Below are positions 4,492 through 5,962 of a DNA stretch of 5,962 bases, piece by piece. Position 1 is the stretch's first letter. Each line of letters opens with the position of its first letter. A program made the position numbers and the translations under genes. This DNA is from Desulfuromonadaceae bacterium UBA2294 (GTDB lineage: Bacteria; Desulfobacterota; Desulfuromonadia; Desulfuromonadales; UBA2294): the NCBI GenBank assembly GCA_002345625.1, contig DDWE01000112.1:1-5962 (forward strand), read 5' to 3'. The notes beneath the pieces are model-generated. The model made no database searches, was not told the DNA's origin, and saw only the letters and a list, made by a program, of their open reading frames with translations.

Positions 4492-5962
4492 ATGGACCTG
4501 ATCACCACCCACATCAATGCCGATTTCGACTGCCTCGGAGCGATGGTCGCCGCCAAGCTGCTTTATCCGCAGGCAGAGATGGTCTTTCCCGGCGCTCAGG
4601 AACGCAACCTGCGCGAGTTCTTTGTGCGCAGCACTCTTTATGCTTACGATTTCAAGCGGATCAAGGATGTCGATCTCGACGCCGTGACCCGGTTGATCCT
4701 GGTCGATGTCTGCCAGCCGGAACGGATCGGGCCCTTCGGTGTGGTGGCGCGTCGCCCGGGCGTTGAGGTCCATATCTATGATCATCATCCCGGAGCACCG
4801 ACGGTTACGGCACAACTGACGCAGATCGAGCCGGTCGGCGCCACGGTAACCGTTTTTGCCCATCTGTTCATGCAGCAGAATATCCGCCCGCCCGCCGACA
4901 TCGCCACCTTGATGATGCTCGGACTCTACGAGGATACCGGCAGCCTGCTGTTTCACTCGACCACAGAGAAGGATTACGCGGCCGCCGCTTTTCTCCTCTC
5001 CTGCGGCGCCGAACTCAACACGGTGGCTGATTTTTTGACCCAGGAGATGACGGCGGCGCAGGTGAGCCTGCTGCATGAGCTGCTGGGAAGCCGCGAGGTG
5101 TTGACGGTCAATGGCATTGAGATCTCCATTACCCATGCTTCCTGTGAGCAGTTTGTCGGCGACCTCGCGGTGCTGGCGCACAAACTCAAGGAGATGGAGA
5201 ATCTCGACAGCCTCATCGTCGCGGTGCGCATGGTCGACCGGATTTTTCTCGTCGGGCGCTCCCGGGTCCCCGAGGTAGACGTCGGTGTCCTGCTGAGTGA
5301 GTTCGGTGGCGGCGGCCACGCCTATGCGGCCTCGGCAACGGTGCGTGATCTGACTCTGGTTCAGGTTCTCGACAAACTTCCGGCTTTGCTGGCACGTCAG
5401 GTCCACCCGCAGTGGCAGGCCAGGCACCTGATGTCGGCACCGGTCAAGACGGTCGAAGCGTCTGCCCCTTTGCGCAGCGCCCGGGAGATTCTGCTGCGCT
5501 ACAACCTGAATGCCCTGCCGGTGGTTGCCAACAGTGTTGTCGTCGGAGTCATCGGTCGGCAGATCGTTGATAAGGCGACACACCACAAACTGGAAGAGGC
5601 GCCGGTCAGCAACTATATGGCGACCGATGTTCTGCCGGTGACGCCGGAGACCCCGTTTCAGAACTTGCAAGAGTTGATCGTCGTTCGGCACCAGCGGATT
5701 TTACCGGTGGTCGATGCCGGCGCACTGGTCGGCGTGGTCACCCGGACCGACCTGCTGCGGCATATGGTCTCCGGCGGCGGACTGTCGATCGGTCCGCAAT
5801 CGGTCGACAGTGGCGGCCGGGTCCTCGGTCGCAGACAGCTGGTGCGCCGCATGTCGCTGCAACTGCCGGCCCGGCTGATTGAGCTGCTGCGTACCTTTGG
5901 CCACATCGGCGATGATCTTCAGGTCAAGGTCTACGCGGTTGGCGGTTTTGTCCGTGATCTGC
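4492..5962 (+). CDS. DHH phosphoesterase / CBS pair / tRNA nucleotidyltransferase-like fusion, N-terminal 490 residues (3' end outside window)
   Basis: The frame is open from the ATG at 4492 to the window edge. Residues 1-300 are a DHH-family phosphoesterase: H7 and the D11/D13 pair in THINADFDCLG, D72 in LVDVCQPER, DHH at 97-99 in IYDHHPG, D148 in GLYEDTGS, and the DHHA1 motif GGGGHAYAA at 272-280. All expected metal ligands appear present. Residues 311-427 are two CBS domains (ARHLMSAPVKTVEAS; VSNYMATDVLPVTPE, ending VGVVTRTDLL), which usually bind adenine nucleotides. At 479-490, KVYAVGGFVRDL is the opening G-G-x-V-R-D motif of the class II tRNA nucleotidyltransferase / poly(A) polymerase head; the catalytic D-x-D would lie beyond the window. 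This architecture is known in Geobacter relatives and Aquifex-type bacteria, where A-adding and CC-adding tRNA enzymes can be separate proteins. I infer a tRNA 3'-end A-adding (or poly(A)) enzyme with a possible nuclease or nucleotide-hydrolase domain; which cannot be told from this part. No clear Shine-Dalgarno precedes the ATG. Confidence 0.9.
   Translation, partial: MDLITTHINADFDCLGAMVAAKLLYPQAEMVFPGAQERNLREFFVRSTLYAYDFKRIKDVDLDAVTRLILVDVCQPERIGPFGVVARRPGVEVHIYDHHPGAPTVTAQLTQIEPVGATVTVFAHLFMQQNIRPPADIATLMMLGLYEDTGSLLFHSTTEKDYAAAAFLLSCGAELNTVADFLTQEMTAAQVSLLHELLGSREVLTVNGIEISITHASCEQFVGDLAVLAHKLKEMENLDSLIVAVRMVDRIFLVGRSRVPEVDVGVLLSEFGGGGHAYAASATVRDLTLVQVLDKLPALLARQVHPQWQARHLMSAPVKTVEASAPLRSAREILLRYNLNALPVVANSVVVGVIGRQIVDKATHHKLEEAPVSNYMATDVLPVTPETPFQNLQELIVVRHQRILPVVDAGALVGVVTRTDLLRHMVSGGGLSIGPQSVDSGGRVLGRRQLVRRMSLQLPARLIELLRTFGHIGDDLQVKVYAVGGFVRDL

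Noticed and set aside
4459..5691. 410-codon open frame on the minus strand
   Set aside because: It lies exactly opposite the DHH/CBS fusion, whose motifs are unmistakable. The translation is rich in H, R, D, Q and G with no recognisable motif, as expected for the antisense of GC-rich coding DNA.
1..5962. CRISPR array, tRNA or rRNA gene, complete insertion sequence, reverse transcriptase
   Set aside because: No regularly spaced direct repeats of CRISPR size, no tRNA-like cloverleaf or rRNA stretch, and no transposase or reverse transcriptase motif was seen on either strand.

Overview
The window looks like chromosomal DNA of a Desulfuromonadales-type bacterium (the Geobacter / Pelobacter / Desulfuromonas group, formerly Deltaproteobacteria). 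The evidence is a PyrK/PyrD class 1B dihydroorotate dehydrogenase pair in a GC-rich Gram-negative-style genome, a secreted caspase/FGE-like fusion protein, and a DHH-CBS-nucleotidyltransferase fusion of the kind I associate with Geobacter relatives. The assignment is inference; no rRNA or other marker is present. All genes are on the + strand.

Layout. Positions 1-194 hold the 3' end of rimI (ribosomal protein N-acetyltransferase). A degenerate 9-bp tandem repeat (193-237), which also contains a perfect 10-bp inverted repeat, overlaps its stop codon. A weak promoter-like pair (256-284) and a clear ribosome binding site precede a 673-codon gene (324-2345). It encodes an exported protein with a caspase-type (peptidase C14) domain, a coiled coil, and a C-terminal formylglycine-generating-enzyme-like (C-type-lectin-fold) domain. 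The FGE-like domain lacks the catalytic cysteines, and its last 40 or so residues resemble the variable regions of diversity-generating retroelement (DGR) targets. No reverse transcriptase or template repeat lies in the window. The 213-bp gap at 2346-2558 has no gene; it holds a GGGACAGACACC motif, a possible -10 box and a small perfect hairpin.

Positions 2559-4369 carry pyrK and pyrD, translationally coupled with overlapping stop and start codons. Together they would form the NAD-linked dihydroorotate dehydrogenase of pyrimidine synthesis: PyrD oxidises dihydroorotate, and PyrK passes the electrons through a [2Fe-2S] cluster and FAD to NAD+. A long inverted repeat (4376-4479) with a purine-rich left arm and pyrimidine-rich right arm follows and may terminate the pyr transcript. 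The last gene (4492 to the window edge) is the first 490 codons of a DHH phosphoesterase / double-CBS / tRNA nucleotidyltransferase-like fusion and is cut off at the start of its nucleotidyltransferase head domain.

The most unusual content is the secreted caspase/FGE-like protein with its DGR-like C-terminus; the rest is mainly housekeeping. The long minus-strand open frames opposite pyrK, pyrD and the DHH fusion look like shadows of GC-rich coding DNA.
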